DNA of 64,000 bases from JALHUF01 sp050014795 (GCA_050014795.1 JBEKCQ010000003.1:1-64000), one strand, 5' to 3'; shown: positions 28,365-36,994, counted from the first letter of the stretch. Notes: a model not told the origin generated them from the sequence alone. Numbers and translations: made by a program.

Positions 28365-28594
28365 AACTCTGGTCCAAGTTAGGAGGTCCCTGTCACAATC
28401 CTTTCGAGGAAGATCGCGTCTAGAGCGTGCCAGGACCAGAGGCTAGCGCAACTGGCCGCCCCGCCCTAGGGTGGCAACTCAACCCTCGAATCTTCGAATG
28501 TCGGGGAGGTTTCGCTTCGACAAACAGCCGCCCTGGGTTATCCTCTGGTGTCATGGGGGTCGATCGCGACGGCGGAGAACGTGGGATTTGGAAC

Positions 28595-29917
28595 ATGCGG
28601 GGCTATCAATCTGTCCTCGTGATCGTAGCCGTCGCCGTTTCCGGCGCGGCCCTGCTGGGGGTTTCCATCCGCAAGCGGCGCTCAGCGGGGCAAGCCCTGC
28701 ACCGGGAGGAGCAGCGCGCCGTCCAGGTGGCTAGCTGGGTGGCCGCTCACCGGGTCGTATTCACCAAGACTACGATCCGCCCTGGGCTCAACTTCAGCAC
28801 CAGCCTCCGGGAAATGGGCCTGGACGCCGCAGCGGTGTTCAACATCGTGCAATCCGCTGGGCCGGTCTTCGATTTCCGGCGTGTCCGCGCGGGCAACCTC
28901 CTGACGGTGGGCCGGTCGATGGCAGACGGGCTCCGCGAGGTGGAGTACCAGATTGATGCCGAGCGACTCCTGCGGATCGCGTCCTCCCAGGGGACGCTTC
29001 GTGCCGAAGTCGCGTCTATCCCCGTCACCACGGAAACGGCCGGCATCCTCGGCAGAATCGAGGATTCGCTCTTTGACGCCGTTACGAAGACTGGCGAAGC
29101 ACCCGAGCTTGCCTTGCGCTTGGCCGACATCTTCGGATGGGATCTCGACTTCTACACCGACACGCGGCCCGGCGACACCTTCCGCCTGGCAGTCGAGAAG
29201 AAGAAATATCTCAACGGCCAGCTCGCCTCTTACGGCCGCATCCTCGCTGCCGAATATGTGAACGGCACCCGCACCTACCAAGCCGTGCTTTTCCACGATG
29301 GAAATGGCAAAGCCGCCTACTACACACCGGAGGGGAAATCACTGCAGAAGGCCTTCCTCCGTTCGCCGTTGAAGTTCAGCGCTCCCATTACGTCACGTTT
29401 CAGCCGCAGCCGTTTCCACCCGATCCTCAAGCGGTATCGCCCGCACCTGGGCATCGATTACGGCGCCCCCACCGGAACCCCCGTCCAGGCAATCGCCGAG
29501 GGGCGGGTCGTCTCCGCCGGTTACACGGGAGAAGCAGGCAAGACCGTTCATATCCGGCACCCGAAGGGCTACGAGACTTACTACTGTCACCTCTCGCGCA
29601 TTTTCGTGCGTGTCGGCCAGCAGGTGGCGCAAGGCGAACGCATCGGCTTGGTGGGCTCGACCGGCCTGGCCACCGGACCGCACCTCGACTTCCGTCTTCG
29701 CCGTCACGGCACGTTCGTCAACTTCGCCACCTTGACGCTGCCCCCGGCGCAGCCGGTCGCCAAGGCGGACTGGGCCGAATTCATCGCCGTGCGAGACCAG
29801 CAACTTCCCTTGCTCCCCAGTTTGGGCACTTTGGTGGCGTTGGCGCCTCCTAAGAGCGGCGAGCCTGCTACGCTCAGGGAAGCTGGGGGCCAGGGAACGC
29901 CCTCGGTTGGTCACTAG
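28595..29917 (+). CDS. M23-family peptidase (LytM-like), membrane-anchored
   Basis: A 440-residue protein with an N-terminal membrane segment ('SVLVIVAVAVSGAALLGV'). A middle OapA/LysM-like domain ('TTIRPGLNFSTSLREMGL', 'RAGNLLTVGR') precedes the M23 domain at about residues 280-385: 'RPHLGIDYGAPTGTPVQAIA', 'YETYYCHLSRIFVRVGQQV' and 'GSTGLATGPHLDFRLRRHG'. The first metal pair HxxxD is intact. The usual HxH is His-Leu-Asp. The enzyme would cut peptidoglycan cross-links or act as an activator of amidases. ATG 28595 gives the membrane anchor; upstream in-frame starts exist. Confidence 0.87.
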   Translation: MRGYQSVLVIVAVAVSGAALLGVSIRKRRSAGQALHREEQRAVQVASWVAAHRVVFTKTTIRPGLNFSTSLREMGLDAAAVFNIVQSAGPVFDFRRVRAGNLLTVGRSMADGLREVEYQIDAERLLRIASSQGTLRAEVASIPVTTETAGILGRIEDSLFDAVTKTGEAPELALRLADIFGWDLDFYTDTRPGDTFRLAVEKKKYLNGQLASYGRILAAEYVNGTRTYQAVLFHDGNGKAAYYTPEGKSLQKAFLRSPLKFSAPITSRFSRSRFHPILKRYRPHLGIDYGAPTGTPVQAIAEGRVVSAGYTGEAGKTVHIRHPKGYETYYCHLSRIFVRVGQQVAQGERIGLVGSTGLATGPHLDFRLRRHGTFVNFATLTLPPAQPVAKADWAEFIAVRDQQLPLLPSLGTLVALAPPKSGEPATLREAGGQGTPSVGH

Positions 29918-29993
29918 CCATTTCCCCGCCGCGGGTGCTCGCACCTCGGCGCCGCGTCCGGACCAGAGGCAGGCTGGCGCGAGACGCTGTGAA

Positions 29994-30022
29994 TTGCGCC
30001 TCGTTCCATCCTCCGCTAGAAT
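29994..30022 (+). promoter_or_regulatory. Candidate promoter for rpiB-glyA
   Basis: TTGCGC (29994-29999) and TAGAAT (30017-30022) are 17 nt apart, 74 nt before the rpiB start. Confidence 0.45.
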
Positions 30023-30096
30023 GACCCGCGGCGGCGTGAGGCTGGCAGTGGAATGACCGAACCAGGAGATACCCTGACGTCCGTTTGGGAGAACAC

Positions 30097-30558
30097 ATGA
30101 GGATCGCGCTGGGCGCCGATCACGCAGGATTTCCACTGAAGGAGAAAGTCCGTGCCTATCTCGTAAGCAAAGGCTGCGAGGTGGAAGATCAGGGTCCCTT
30201 CTCGCTCGATCCCGTGGATTACCCGGACCTCGCCGAAAAGGTAGCCACGCGCGTGGCCGCGCGGGAAGTCAAGTTCGGCGTGCTAGTCTGCGGCACAGGC
30301 CTCGGCATGGCCATCTCAGCCAACAAACTCCCCGGCGTCCGTGCCGCCACCTGCAACGACACACTCTCCGCGCATTTCGCCCGCGCCCACAACGACGCCA
30401 ACGTGCTCGCCATGGGCGGGCGACTCACCGACGAGGTCACGGCCCGAAAGATCTTGGACATCTGGCTGGCAACACCGTTTGAAGGCGGACGCCACGAACG
30501 TCGCGTTCGTAAGATCGCCACCATCAACCAAAAACACCACACGGAGAAATCGGAATGA
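30097..30558 (+). CDS. rpiB: Ribose-5-phosphate isomerase B
   Basis: A 153-residue protein. It starts 'MRIALGADHAGFPLKEKV' and has the active-site Cys in 'GVLVCGTGLGMAISANK', followed by 'RAATCNDTLSAHFARAHNDA' with the conserved His and Asn. RpiB interconverts ribose-5-phosphate and ribulose-5-phosphate in the pentose phosphate pathway. ATG 30097 (GGGAG upstream) gives the family N-terminus; an upstream in-frame start adds four residues. Its stop overlaps the glyA start by four bases (ATGA), so the two are translationally coupled. Confidence 0.95.
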   Translation: MRIALGADHAGFPLKEKVRAYLVSKGCEVEDQGPFSLDPVDYPDLAEKVATRVAAREVKFGVLVCGTGLGMAISANKLPGVRAATCNDTLSAHFARAHNDANVLAMGGRLTDEVTARKILDIWLATPFEGGRHERRVRKIATINQKHHTEKSE

Positions 30559-31841
30559 GCCCTTCCCTGCCCGCCCGGCTGCGCCCGTTGGCTGAAGTTG
30601 ATCCGGAGATTGCCCGCGCCATTGACCGCGAGGTCGATCGCCAGGCAAGAACGCTGGAACTGATCGCCTCGGAGAACTGTGTCAGCGAGGCGGTGCTCCA
30701 GGCGCTCGGCTCGGTCATGACCAACAAGTACGCCGAAGGTTTGCCCGGCAAGCGCTACTACGGCGGCTGCGAATTCGTGGACGTCGCGGAATCGCTCGCC
30801 ATCGAGCGCGCCAAGAAACTGTTTAACGCCGAGCACGCCAACGTGCAAGCGCACTCCGGCAGCCAGGCGAATCAAGCCGTCTATCTCACCGTGCTCAAAC
30901 CGGGCGACACGCTGCTCGGCATGAGTCTGGCGCACGGCGGTCACTTGACGCACGGCCACCCGCTGAATTTTTCCGGCCGGATGTACAGGATCGTCTCCTA
31001 CGGGGTGAGCAAGGAGACGGAAACCATCGACTACGACGAGCTAGAGCGCCTGGCCATGGAACATCGTCCGAAGCTGATTGTGGCCGGCGCGAGCGCCTAC
31101 CCACGCACGCTCGATTTCGAACGCTTCGCCGCCATCGCCAAGAAATGCGAGGCGCTGCTGATGGTGGATATCGCGCACATCGCCGGCCTGATTGCCGCGG
31201 ACCTGCACCCCAGTCCGTTCCCGCACGCCGACTTTGTCACCACCACCACTCACAAGACGCTGCGCGGGCCGCGCGGCGGCGCGGTCTTCTCGAAGGCGCA
31301 GTACGCGAAGGACCTCGACAAGAGTGTTTTCCCCTGCCTCCAGGGCGGGCCGCTCATGCACGTCATCGCCGCCAAGGCCGTTTGCTTCCAGGAAGCCTTG
31401 CAGCCGGAATTCCGCGACTATCAGAAACAGATCGTCATGAACGCCAAGGTGCTGGCCGAGGCGCTGGCGGCACAGGGCTTCCGCATTGTGTCCGGTGGCA
31501 CTGATACGCACTTGATGCTGGTGGACGTTTTCTCGCGCCAGGTTACCGGCAAGCAGGCCGAACAGGCTCTGGAACGCGCCGGCATCACCGTGAACAAGAA
31601 CGCCATCCCCTTCGATACCAACCCGCCTGCCATCGCCAGCGGCATCCGCGTGGGCACACCTGCGGTCACCAGCCGCGGCCTGCAGGAGCCGCAGATGGAA
31701 CTCATCGCCCACTGGATTTCGGAGGTGCTGAACCACCTGGAAGATGAGTCGGTGCTGAAGCGCGTCCGCAGTGAGGTTGAAGCCCTGACCGAGAAGTTTC
31801 CGCTCTATGAGAACCGCCGCGTGGTTGTGGCGAAGGTCTAA
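30555..31841 (+). CDS. glyA: Serine hydroxymethyltransferase
   Basis: A 428-residue protein of full family length. Motifs include 'LELIASENCVSEAVLQALGS', 'NKYAEGLPGKRYYGGCEFVD', 'AHSGSQANQAVYL' and the PLP lysine in 'TTTTHKTLRGPRGG'. It converts serine and tetrahydrofolate to glycine and methylene-tetrahydrofolate in the cytosol, using pyridoxal phosphate. It is coupled to rpiB by an overlapping start. Pairing of rpiB and glyA occurs in several phyla. AGGTCTA heptamers begin at its stop codon. Confidence 0.97.
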   Translation: MSPSLPARLRPLAEVDPEIARAIDREVDRQARTLELIASENCVSEAVLQALGSVMTNKYAEGLPGKRYYGGCEFVDVAESLAIERAKKLFNAEHANVQAHSGSQANQAVYLTVLKPGDTLLGMSLAHGGHLTHGHPLNFSGRMYRIVSYGVSKETETIDYDELERLAMEHRPKLIVAGASAYPRTLDFERFAAIAKKCEALLMVDIAHIAGLIAADLHPSPFPHADFVTTTTHKTLRGPRGGAVFSKAQYAKDLDKSVFPCLQGGPLMHVIAAKAVCFQEALQPEFRDYQKQIVMNAKVLAEALAAQGFRIVSGGTDTHLMLVDVFSRQVTGKQAEQALERAGITVNKNAIPFDTNPPAIASGIRVGTPAVTSRGLQEPQMELIAHWISEVLNHLEDESVLKRVRSEVEALTEKFPLYENRRVVVAKV

Positions 31842-31854
31842 GGTCTAAAGTAGG
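31834..31854. repeat. Short heptamer repeat at the glyA stop
   Basis: AGGTCTA, AGGTCTA, AAGTAGG. The glyA stop codon lies inside it. Confidence 0.45.
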
Positions 31855-31915
31855 GGAGCCCTCTGGGCTCCCAAATCGCTTTGCGAGGCGGGAGGGCGAA
31901 GCCCTCCCCCCTATC
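31848..31915. repeat. REP-like palindromic element, copy 1
   Basis: Two hairpins lie side by side: GGGAGCCC-tct-GGGCTCCC (31854-31872) and GGGAGGGC-gaa-GCCCTCCC (31890-31908). The outer ends are TAGGGG and CCCCTA. It shares the GTAGGGGAGCCC start and overall plan with a second copy at 36881-36955. Confidence 0.6.
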
Positions 31916-32011
31916 ACGGGGACAGTTGGAGCTTCCTTGTCCCCCGCGCGGTGATCTCGTACTTCCCGCCCTCCGTCCGCAGCATTCAGGCCTGCGTTCG
32001 TCCAGCGTCTT

Positions 32012-33517
32012 CTATCGCGGGCGGCGCTGCCCGGCTTGGAAGAGTGTCCACGGCCCTGCCCTCATGTCGCGGAGCACCGGCGCCTGCCAGGAGTGCTCCG
32101 GATGAGCATTGAGGAACGCTGCGGCAAGGAAGTCCATTCCACAAGGGTGCCCGTAGCGCGCGCGAAAGCTCAGCGCTTGGGCCATGCGGCTGTCCACAGC
32201 CTTTCCCTGCACCGCTCCCGAGGGAGAGTACGGTCCCCGCTCCCAGATGGGTTCACCGCGCGGAGAAAGGTCGAGATGTCCGCAGAGGGTGTGCTCGTTG
32301 GGCTGCTCCTTCTTCAGAAACGTGTCGTAGTGGTCCGCCAGGAACCTCTCCGCCCGCGCGACGTCGATCTTGCCTTTCCATTCTTCCATGAGCTGCTCGC
32401 CGCGCACGCGTCGTGTGTTGGGGGAACTCTCGCGGTTCCCGGGATCGAACTTGGTCTCCGCCGCCAGCACCTGCGGGTCACTCGGAAAGTTCGCGCCCAC
32501 GAAGTAGCCGTCTTTGGTCCGTTGCAGCCCATAGTGCTTCAGGCCCAACTCGAACTGAGCAATCTCACCGGTCTTGCGGTCGCCGAGCAGCCAATCGTTG
32601 GCGTAGCCGCCGTTGTTGCCGTCGAGCATGATGCGGACGTAGTCGTCGATGGAATCTGCATACTGCAACGCCTGGCGCGCGCGGACGAACTCCGGCTTGC
32701 CGTTCGGGTCCCAACCGCTGAACTGCGAGATGGTGGTTTCCGTCACCATCAGCCCCGCCTCATTCACGCCGAAATCATCGTCGCTGGCGATGACGCCCGG
32801 ATAGCCGTCCATGAAGATGCGATAGCCGTGCTCGGGCACGATATCGAAAATGATCCGCCAGTGCTCGCCTTCCAGATAACTGGTCCACGCATTGTGGGCC
32901 ATGACGATCTGCCGGCCGCGCGTGTAGCTCCCCGTCGCCACGAAGGCGCTGCAATTGCCAGGGCTGGCAAGCCGCGGCGCGCCGGCAACCTTCTCCCGCT
33001 GGTTCAGCCACGGCACGTAGTAGTCGGGCAACTCCTGGAAAGCACTCAGCGCCACCACATCGTCAAGGTCCATGGCGACGCCGCGCGCCTTCAGCCCCTC
33101 GGCGATGCCGGTCAATTCCTCCTGGTACTCCGCATCGATTCTCGGCCAGAGCATCTGCCGCGCGGTCCGGCGGAAGAACTCCCAGTCGCGCTTGGTACCG
33201 TGGGTGTCCACCAGCTTGACGGCCGCGAAGGCCGCAGCGATTTCCGGCGCGAGCAGATAGCCGTGCTGATAACCAATCGAGTGCGGCACGCCCTCCAGGT
33301 GGACGTAGACCCAGCCGGCTTGGTCGAAGCGATAAGCGGCGGCCAGCCGCGGGTCAGCGGCAGCGGCCTTGGCGCCGCCTTCCTCTCGTCCCTGCTCGGC
33401 AGCCAGACTCACTCGAGTAGCCAAGCGAACGCCGTTCGAGGTCGATGGCAGTTGCCCGCATAGGAGCAGAACCGGCAGCATTACAAGAAACCGCATACGC
33501 ACTGAGTGTGATCGCAT
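32012..33517 (-). CDS. C45 / phospholipase B-like Ntn-hydrolase, exported
   Basis: A 501-residue protein with an N-terminal signal peptide ('MRFLVMLPVLLLCGQL' core). The Ntn-hydrolase signature is 'PGNCSAFVATGSYTRGRQ', where the Cys after Asn would become the N-terminal nucleophile after self-cleavage. It continues 'VMAHNAWTSYLEG' and 'DDDFGVNEAGLMVTETTI', as in phospholipase B-like and acyl-CoA:6-aminopenicillanate acyltransferase relatives. It probably hydrolyses amide or ester bonds of acylated substrates in the periplasm; the substrate is unknown. The start is uncertain among ATG 33517, GTG 33523 and ATG 33496. Confidence 0.83.
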   Translation of the reverse strand: MRSHSVRMRFLVMLPVLLLCGQLPSTSNGVRLATRVSLAAEQGREEGGAKAAAADPRLAAAYRFDQAGWVYVHLEGVPHSIGYQHGYLLAPEIAAAFAAVKLVDTHGTKRDWEFFRRTARQMLWPRIDAEYQEELTGIAEGLKARGVAMDLDDVVALSAFQELPDYYVPWLNQREKVAGAPRLASPGNCSAFVATGSYTRGRQIVMAHNAWTSYLEGEHWRIIFDIVPEHGYRIFMDGYPGVIASDDDFGVNEAGLMVTETTISQFSGWDPNGKPEFVRARQALQYADSIDDYVRIMLDGNNGGYANDWLLGDRKTGEIAQFELGLKHYGLQRTKDGYFVGANFPSDPQVLAAETKFDPGNRESSPNTRRVRGEQLMEEWKGKIDVARAERFLADHYDTFLKKEQPNEHTLCGHLDLSPRGEPIWERGPYSPSGAVQGKAVDSRMAQALSFRARYGHPCGMDFLAAAFLNAHPEHSWQAPVLRDMRAGPWTLFQAGQRRPR

Positions 33518-33537
33518 TGGCACCCACCAGAGAGAGA

Positions 33538-34869
33538 TTAACCAGCGTCCAGAATCTCGCGAGCCACAGTGTAGCCACTTTGGACCGCGCCTTCAATCGT
33601 GGCGGGCAGTCCGGTGGCCGTCCAATCGCCGGCCAGGTACAGGCCACGAATGGGAGTCCTGGCAGGCGGCCGCACCACTTCTACTCCCACACAAGGCGAG
33701 AAGGTCGCAAAGCGTTCCTTGATGATGAGCGAGTGCATCAACTTCGCCTCGCGCGCTGCAGGCAGAAGTTCGCCGAGTTCGCGCCGGGCAAGGGCGAGCA
33801 GTTCGTCCTTCGCCCGGCCGATGTGGGCGTGTGCCCCGCTCAGAACCAACGTGAGGTGATTGTCTCCCGAGCCGTGGATCTTGCTCGTGTTAAACAACCA
33901 CTGGACAGTCGTTCCCCGCAAGCCGGCGAAGTCGAGGTCCGTGATGGCTCGATCGAACCAGAGGTTGATGGAGATGACGGGGGCAGGGCGCAAAGCGAGG
34001 ATGTTGGTGAAGTAGGCGTCAGAGCGCAGGAGGTCGGCCGGCAGGAGTTTGACGAACTCGAACCACGGCACCGCACTGATGACGGTGCGGGCCTCGACCC
34101 TTTCGCCGTTCGAGAGTTGGACGCCTTCGCAGACGCCGTTGCTCATGAGGAAGCCGGAGACGCTTCGCCCTGGCTCAACTCGCCCACCGCGCGCCGTGAT
34201 GTACGCGGTCGCGGCATCGGTGTAGCACTCGCTCAAACCTGCGCGGGGGATCGCCAGCCGCGAGTCGGCAGGCGAGGTGAAAAGCGCTAGACGCAAGACC
34301 CGCTTGAACAGCACGGCAGCGGCGCGGCTCGGGTCCTCGTTCAGGGCGGCAATCGAAAGCAGGTTCCAGAAGTTGCGGCACAACTTCTCGGATTGACCCA
34401 GCGCACTGAGCCACTCTTCGACCGTCAGACGCTCGAGGCGTTGGTCGGAGCCCGCTTCGGCTCTGATCGCCCGCCCCAGCCGGAGGATTTCCCGCTTCTC
34501 AGACCAGGTGAAGCTGTCCGAGCGCAGCACGCCCACCAGCAAGTGCCAGGGCGCGGGCAGGCGCGGACATTCCAGCGCGGTCAAGCGCCTGGGTGCCTCG
34601 AGAAACTGCATCCGGAGCCGGGGCTGGAGCGCCACGCGGTCGAGCGTGCCGATCTCCTCCAGGAAACGCAGCGTGGCGTGGTAGCAGCCCATCAGCAGGT
34701 GTTGGCCGTTGTCCACCACCGAGCCGGTGACGGGCTCCACGAACGAGCGCGCGCGTCCGCCCAGGTGCGGCTTCTGCTCGAGGAGGCGCACCGGCCGCCC
34801 AGCACCGGCGAGCGCTACGCCCGCTGCCAAGCCGGCAAGACCGCCCCCGATGATGACAACGGCCGACAT
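33538..34869 (-). CDS. hpnE: Hydroxysqualene dehydroxylase HpnE
   Basis: A 443-residue FAD-dependent amine-oxidase-fold protein. The dinucleotide motif is 'VVIIGGGLAGLAAGVALAGA', followed by 'RSFVEPVTGSVVDNGQHLLM', and the C-terminal FAD site reads 'GLYLAGDWTATGLPATIEGA'. It is the third enzyme in the HpnC-HpnD-HpnE route from farnesyl diphosphate to squalene. The gene lies last in the minus-strand run hpnC-hpnD-hpnE. ATG 34869 gives the family start; the longer frame runs into a heptamer repeat tract. Confidence 0.95.
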   Translation of the reverse strand: MSAVVIIGGGLAGLAAGVALAGAGRPVRLLEQKPHLGGRARSFVEPVTGSVVDNGQHLLMGCYHATLRFLEEIGTLDRVALQPRLRMQFLEAPRRLTALECPRLPAPWHLLVGVLRSDSFTWSEKREILRLGRAIRAEAGSDQRLERLTVEEWLSALGQSEKLCRNFWNLLSIAALNEDPSRAAAVLFKRVLRLALFTSPADSRLAIPRAGLSECYTDAATAYITARGGRVEPGRSVSGFLMSNGVCEGVQLSNGERVEARTVISAVPWFEFVKLLPADLLRSDAYFTNILALRPAPVISINLWFDRAITDLDFAGLRGTTVQWLFNTSKIHGSGDNHLTLVLSGAHAHIGRAKDELLALARRELGELLPAAREAKLMHSLIIKERFATFSPCVGVEVVRPPARTPIRGLYLAGDWTATGLPATIEGAVQSGYTVAREILDAG

Positions 34870-34875
34870 TGAAGG

Positions 34876-34917
34876 ATTGCCGATTGACGATTGAAGATTG
34901 ATGATTGCTGATTGCCC
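34876..34917. repeat. Heptamer tract, left half (ATTG family)
   Basis: Six ATTGnnn units: ATTGCCG, ATTGACG, ATTGAAG, ATTGATG, ATTGCTG, ATTGCCC. The CAAT-family half at 34963-34997 is its approximate inverse. Confidence 0.75.
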
Positions 34918-34962
34918 CGGGGAGTCTGCTCCGGAAATGCCGGACCTTCCCGCGGAGCTTTT

Positions 34963-34997
34963 CAATCGGCAATTTTCAAGCGACAATCATCAATTCT
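34963..34997. repeat. Heptamer tract, right half (CAAT family)
   Basis: Five CAAnnnn units: CAATCGG, CAATTTT, CAAGCGA, CAATCAT, CAATTCT. It abuts the hpnD stop. Together with the ATTG half it could form a hairpin between hpnD and hpnE. Confidence 0.7.
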
Positions 34998-35842
34998 CAC
35001 TTGTGCCACTCCGCCCCCAGATACACAGAAAGCGCCGTCCAGAACTTCAGGGGGCGCGAAAGCCTGACGCGCTTCCCAAAGACGTTGTAGCGGCGCTTTT
35101 GGATGAGGCGGAGCAGCCGCCAGTAGATGGCGGCCATGATTTCCGCCGCCACCATCGCGCGACGGTCTTCGGGCGGCAGCATCTGCCGCGCCAGGTCAAA
35201 GTAGTGGCGCGCGCGGTCGCACTCGAACTGCATCAGCTCGATGACCGGGTCGTTGTAGGACCCGGCCAGAAGTTCGCCCGGCCGGACGCCGAACCGCTCC
35301 AGGTCTTCGCGCGGCAGGTAAAGCCGCCCGCGATGCGCGTCGCTCTCGAGATCGCGGAGAATGTTGACAAGCTGAAGCGCCATGCCCAGGTTCACCGCGT
35401 AGTCGCGGGTCCGTGGATTCGTGTAACCGAAAATCTCGATCGCAATCAGGCCGATGGTGGAAGCCACGCGATAGCAATAGAAGGCAAGGTCCTGGAAAGT
35501 GTCATAGCGGGTCACGCTCAGGTCCATTTCGAGGCCCAGAATCAGGTCCTCGAAGGGCTGCCGGGGAATCTTGAAGTGCGCGATGCTCTCCGCCAGGGCG
35601 CGCAGCTCTGGGGTCGCTGCCGGTCCCGCGTAGCAATCGTTGAGCGCCTCGCGATAGTGAGCCATCTCCTCGGCCGCCCGCTCCGGTTCCAGCCCGCTGT
35701 CCACGATATCGTCACCGCGCCGCGCAAAGGCGTACACGGCCTCGATGGCCCGCCGCTTCTCGAGCGGCAGGAACACGAACGAGTAGTAGAAGTTTGTGGC
35801 GGTGGACGTCGTGAACTGGCGATTCTTGAGAGAAACGGCCAT
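34997..35842 (-). CDS. hpnD: Presqualene diphosphate synthase HpnD
   Basis: A 281-residue protein of the trans-isoprenyl diphosphate synthase (head-to-head) family. Asp-rich motifs are 'YAFARRGDDIVDSG' and 'QLVNILRDLESDAHRGRLYL'. It also has 'YCYRVASTIGLIAIEIFG' and 'YNVFGKRVRLSRPLKFWTAL', typical of HpnD. It condenses two farnesyl diphosphates to presqualene diphosphate. In the first motif, Gly replaces the Val usual before the Asp pair. It lies between hpnC and hpnE on the minus strand. ATG 35842 is chosen from the family N-terminus. Confidence 0.94.
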   Translation of the reverse strand: MAVSLKNRQFTTSTATNFYYSFVFLPLEKRRAIEAVYAFARRGDDIVDSGLEPERAAEEMAHYREALNDCYAGPAATPELRALAESIAHFKIPRQPFEDLILGLEMDLSVTRYDTFQDLAFYCYRVASTIGLIAIEIFGYTNPRTRDYAVNLGMALQLVNILRDLESDAHRGRLYLPREDLERFGVRPGELLAGSYNDPVIELMQFECDRARHYFDLARQMLPPEDRRAMVAAEIMAAIYWRLLRLIQKRRYNVFGKRVRLSRPLKFWTALSVYLGAEWHK

Positions 35843-35860
35843 TGAGAGTGACAGCGTACC

Positions 35861-35916
35861 GGCGGCCTTTAGGCCGCCGTTTGGGGATGATGGTATCTGG
35901 CCGCCTAAAGGCGGCC
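35861..35916. repeat. REP-type hairpin doublet between hpnC and hpnD
   Basis: Two palindromes: GGCGGCCT-tt-AGGCCGCC (35861-35878) and GGCCGCCT-aa-AGGCGGCC (35899-35916), 20 nt apart and inverted in sequence, like a bacterial interspersed mosaic or REP doublet. Confidence 0.65.
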
Positions 35917-35978
35917 CCACGCACGTGCTATGGCGCCGCTCTATGGGCGGCGAAAAACACGGCAGTCATAGACCGCCG

Positions 35979-36833
35979 CTACAGCCGATGGCGTGCTTTG
36001 AAATACAGCCGCACAAAGTCCCACCGGCCAAGTGTAGGCCGGCGACGAAAGACGTCATAGCCACCGGATTCGATCCTCGCAAGGATCGTCATCCCGCCCA
36101 GCCACGTCAGGCGGAGTTGGCGGCGCAATTCCGGCGCGACTCGTTCCGGCAGGGACTTGCCCTTCTCAAAGTACTCTCGCGTCCGCGAGACCTCGAAGGT
36201 CATCAGCTGTTCCCAACGCTCGCCCGTGCGCTGGGCGCGCAGGTCATCGAGCGCGTAGTTGAAGCGGCGCAGGTCATCGAGGGGCAGGTAGATACGGTCG
36301 CGCGCGAGATCCACCGCGACATCCTGCCAGAGGTTAGTGAGCTGAAGCGCCGTGCAAATGTGGTCGGAAAGCGCGAACAACTCCGGACCGCGGTGGCCGA
36401 AAAGTTCCAGCACCAAGCGCCCGACCGGATTCGCCGAGTAGGTACAGTAAGCCAGCACGGAGGAGAAATCTTCCCGCCGGTTCACCAGGACGTCCTGCTC
36501 GAAGGCCCGCAGGAGGTTTTCAAAGTGCACCTGCGACAACTGAAACCTGTTGACGGTGCCCCGCAGAGCGATGAACACCGGATGGTCGGCCTTGCCCACA
36601 TAACAGTCCGCAAGCTTCCGCCGCCACTCGGCCAGCGCTTCCAGCCGACCTTCCGGGCCCGGCTCATCGGCCAAGTCGTCGGCATAACGGGCAAAGGCGT
36701 AAACCGCCGCCAGCGCGTCGCGCTTCTCGCGTGGCACCAGCAGCGACGCCGTCGGAAAGTTCTCATAATGCCGTCGCGCCAAGCGCCGACATTCAGCATA
36801 CGCGTCGCGGACTGTCCAGTCGGGATTCGCCAT
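35979..36833 (-). CDS. hpnC: Squalene synthase HpnC (hydroxysqualene synthase)
   Basis: A 284-residue protein of the squalene/phytoene synthase family. Asp-rich motifs are 'VYAFARYADDLADEPG' and 'QLTNLWQDVAVDLARDRIYL'; 'TYSANPVGRLVLELFG' lies between them. HpnC turns presqualene diphosphate into hydroxysqualene, which HpnE then reduces to squalene for hopanoids or carotenoid-like lipids. No squalene-hopene cyclase is in the window. A perfect TATAAT lies upstream on the minus strand. It is the first gene of hpnC-hpnD-hpnE. Confidence 0.94.
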   Translation of the reverse strand: MANPDWTVRDAYAECRRLARRHYENFPTASLLVPREKRDALAAVYAFARYADDLADEPGPEGRLEALAEWRRKLADCYVGKADHPVFIALRGTVNRFQLSQVHFENLLRAFEQDVLVNRREDFSSVLAYCTYSANPVGRLVLELFGHRGPELFALSDHICTALQLTNLWQDVAVDLARDRIYLPLDDLRRFNYALDDLRAQRTGERWEQLMTFEVSRTREYFEKGKSLPERVAPELRRQLRLTWLGGMTILARIESGGYDVFRRRPTLGRWDFVRLYFKARHRL

Positions 36834-36860
36834 GCAGGAATCGTTCTTCCGTGCCGGGCC

Positions 36861-36866
36861 ATTATA
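36861..36866 (-). promoter_or_regulatory. Candidate -10 box for hpnCDE
   Basis: Perfect TATAAT on the minus strand, 27 nt before the hpnC start. No good -35 is seen; the adjacent upstream DNA is a REP-like element. Confidence 0.45.
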
Positions 36867-36880
36867 GGACTTCTGGCTGA

Positions 36881-36955
36881 GGTAGGGGAGCCCTTTGGGT
36901 TCCCGACAGTCGGTGGGCCGGGGCCGAGGGCGGCAGGGCCGAGCCCTTCCCTACC
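36881..36955. repeat. REP-like palindromic element, copy 2
   Basis: Starts GGTAGGGGAGCCC and ends CCCTTCCCTACC, with 7-bp inverted ends (GGTAGGG with CCCTACC). An inner hairpin is GGGAGCCC-ttt-GGGTTCCC (36886-36904). It matches the plan of the element at 31848-31915. Confidence 0.6.
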
Positions 36956-36988
36956 AGTATCTCCGCCAACGGCCCTCTCGAGTAAAGC

Positions 36989-36994
36989 TATAAT
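36989..36994 (+). promoter_or_regulatory. Candidate -10 box before the DinB gene
   Basis: Perfect TATAAT, 81 nt before the DinB start; no matching -35 seen. Confidence 0.35.

Noticed and set aside
28197..28382. 61-codon frame across the GCGAAGCTGGT repeats
   Set aside because: Its content follows from the repeats read in different frames; no domain and no good ribosome site.
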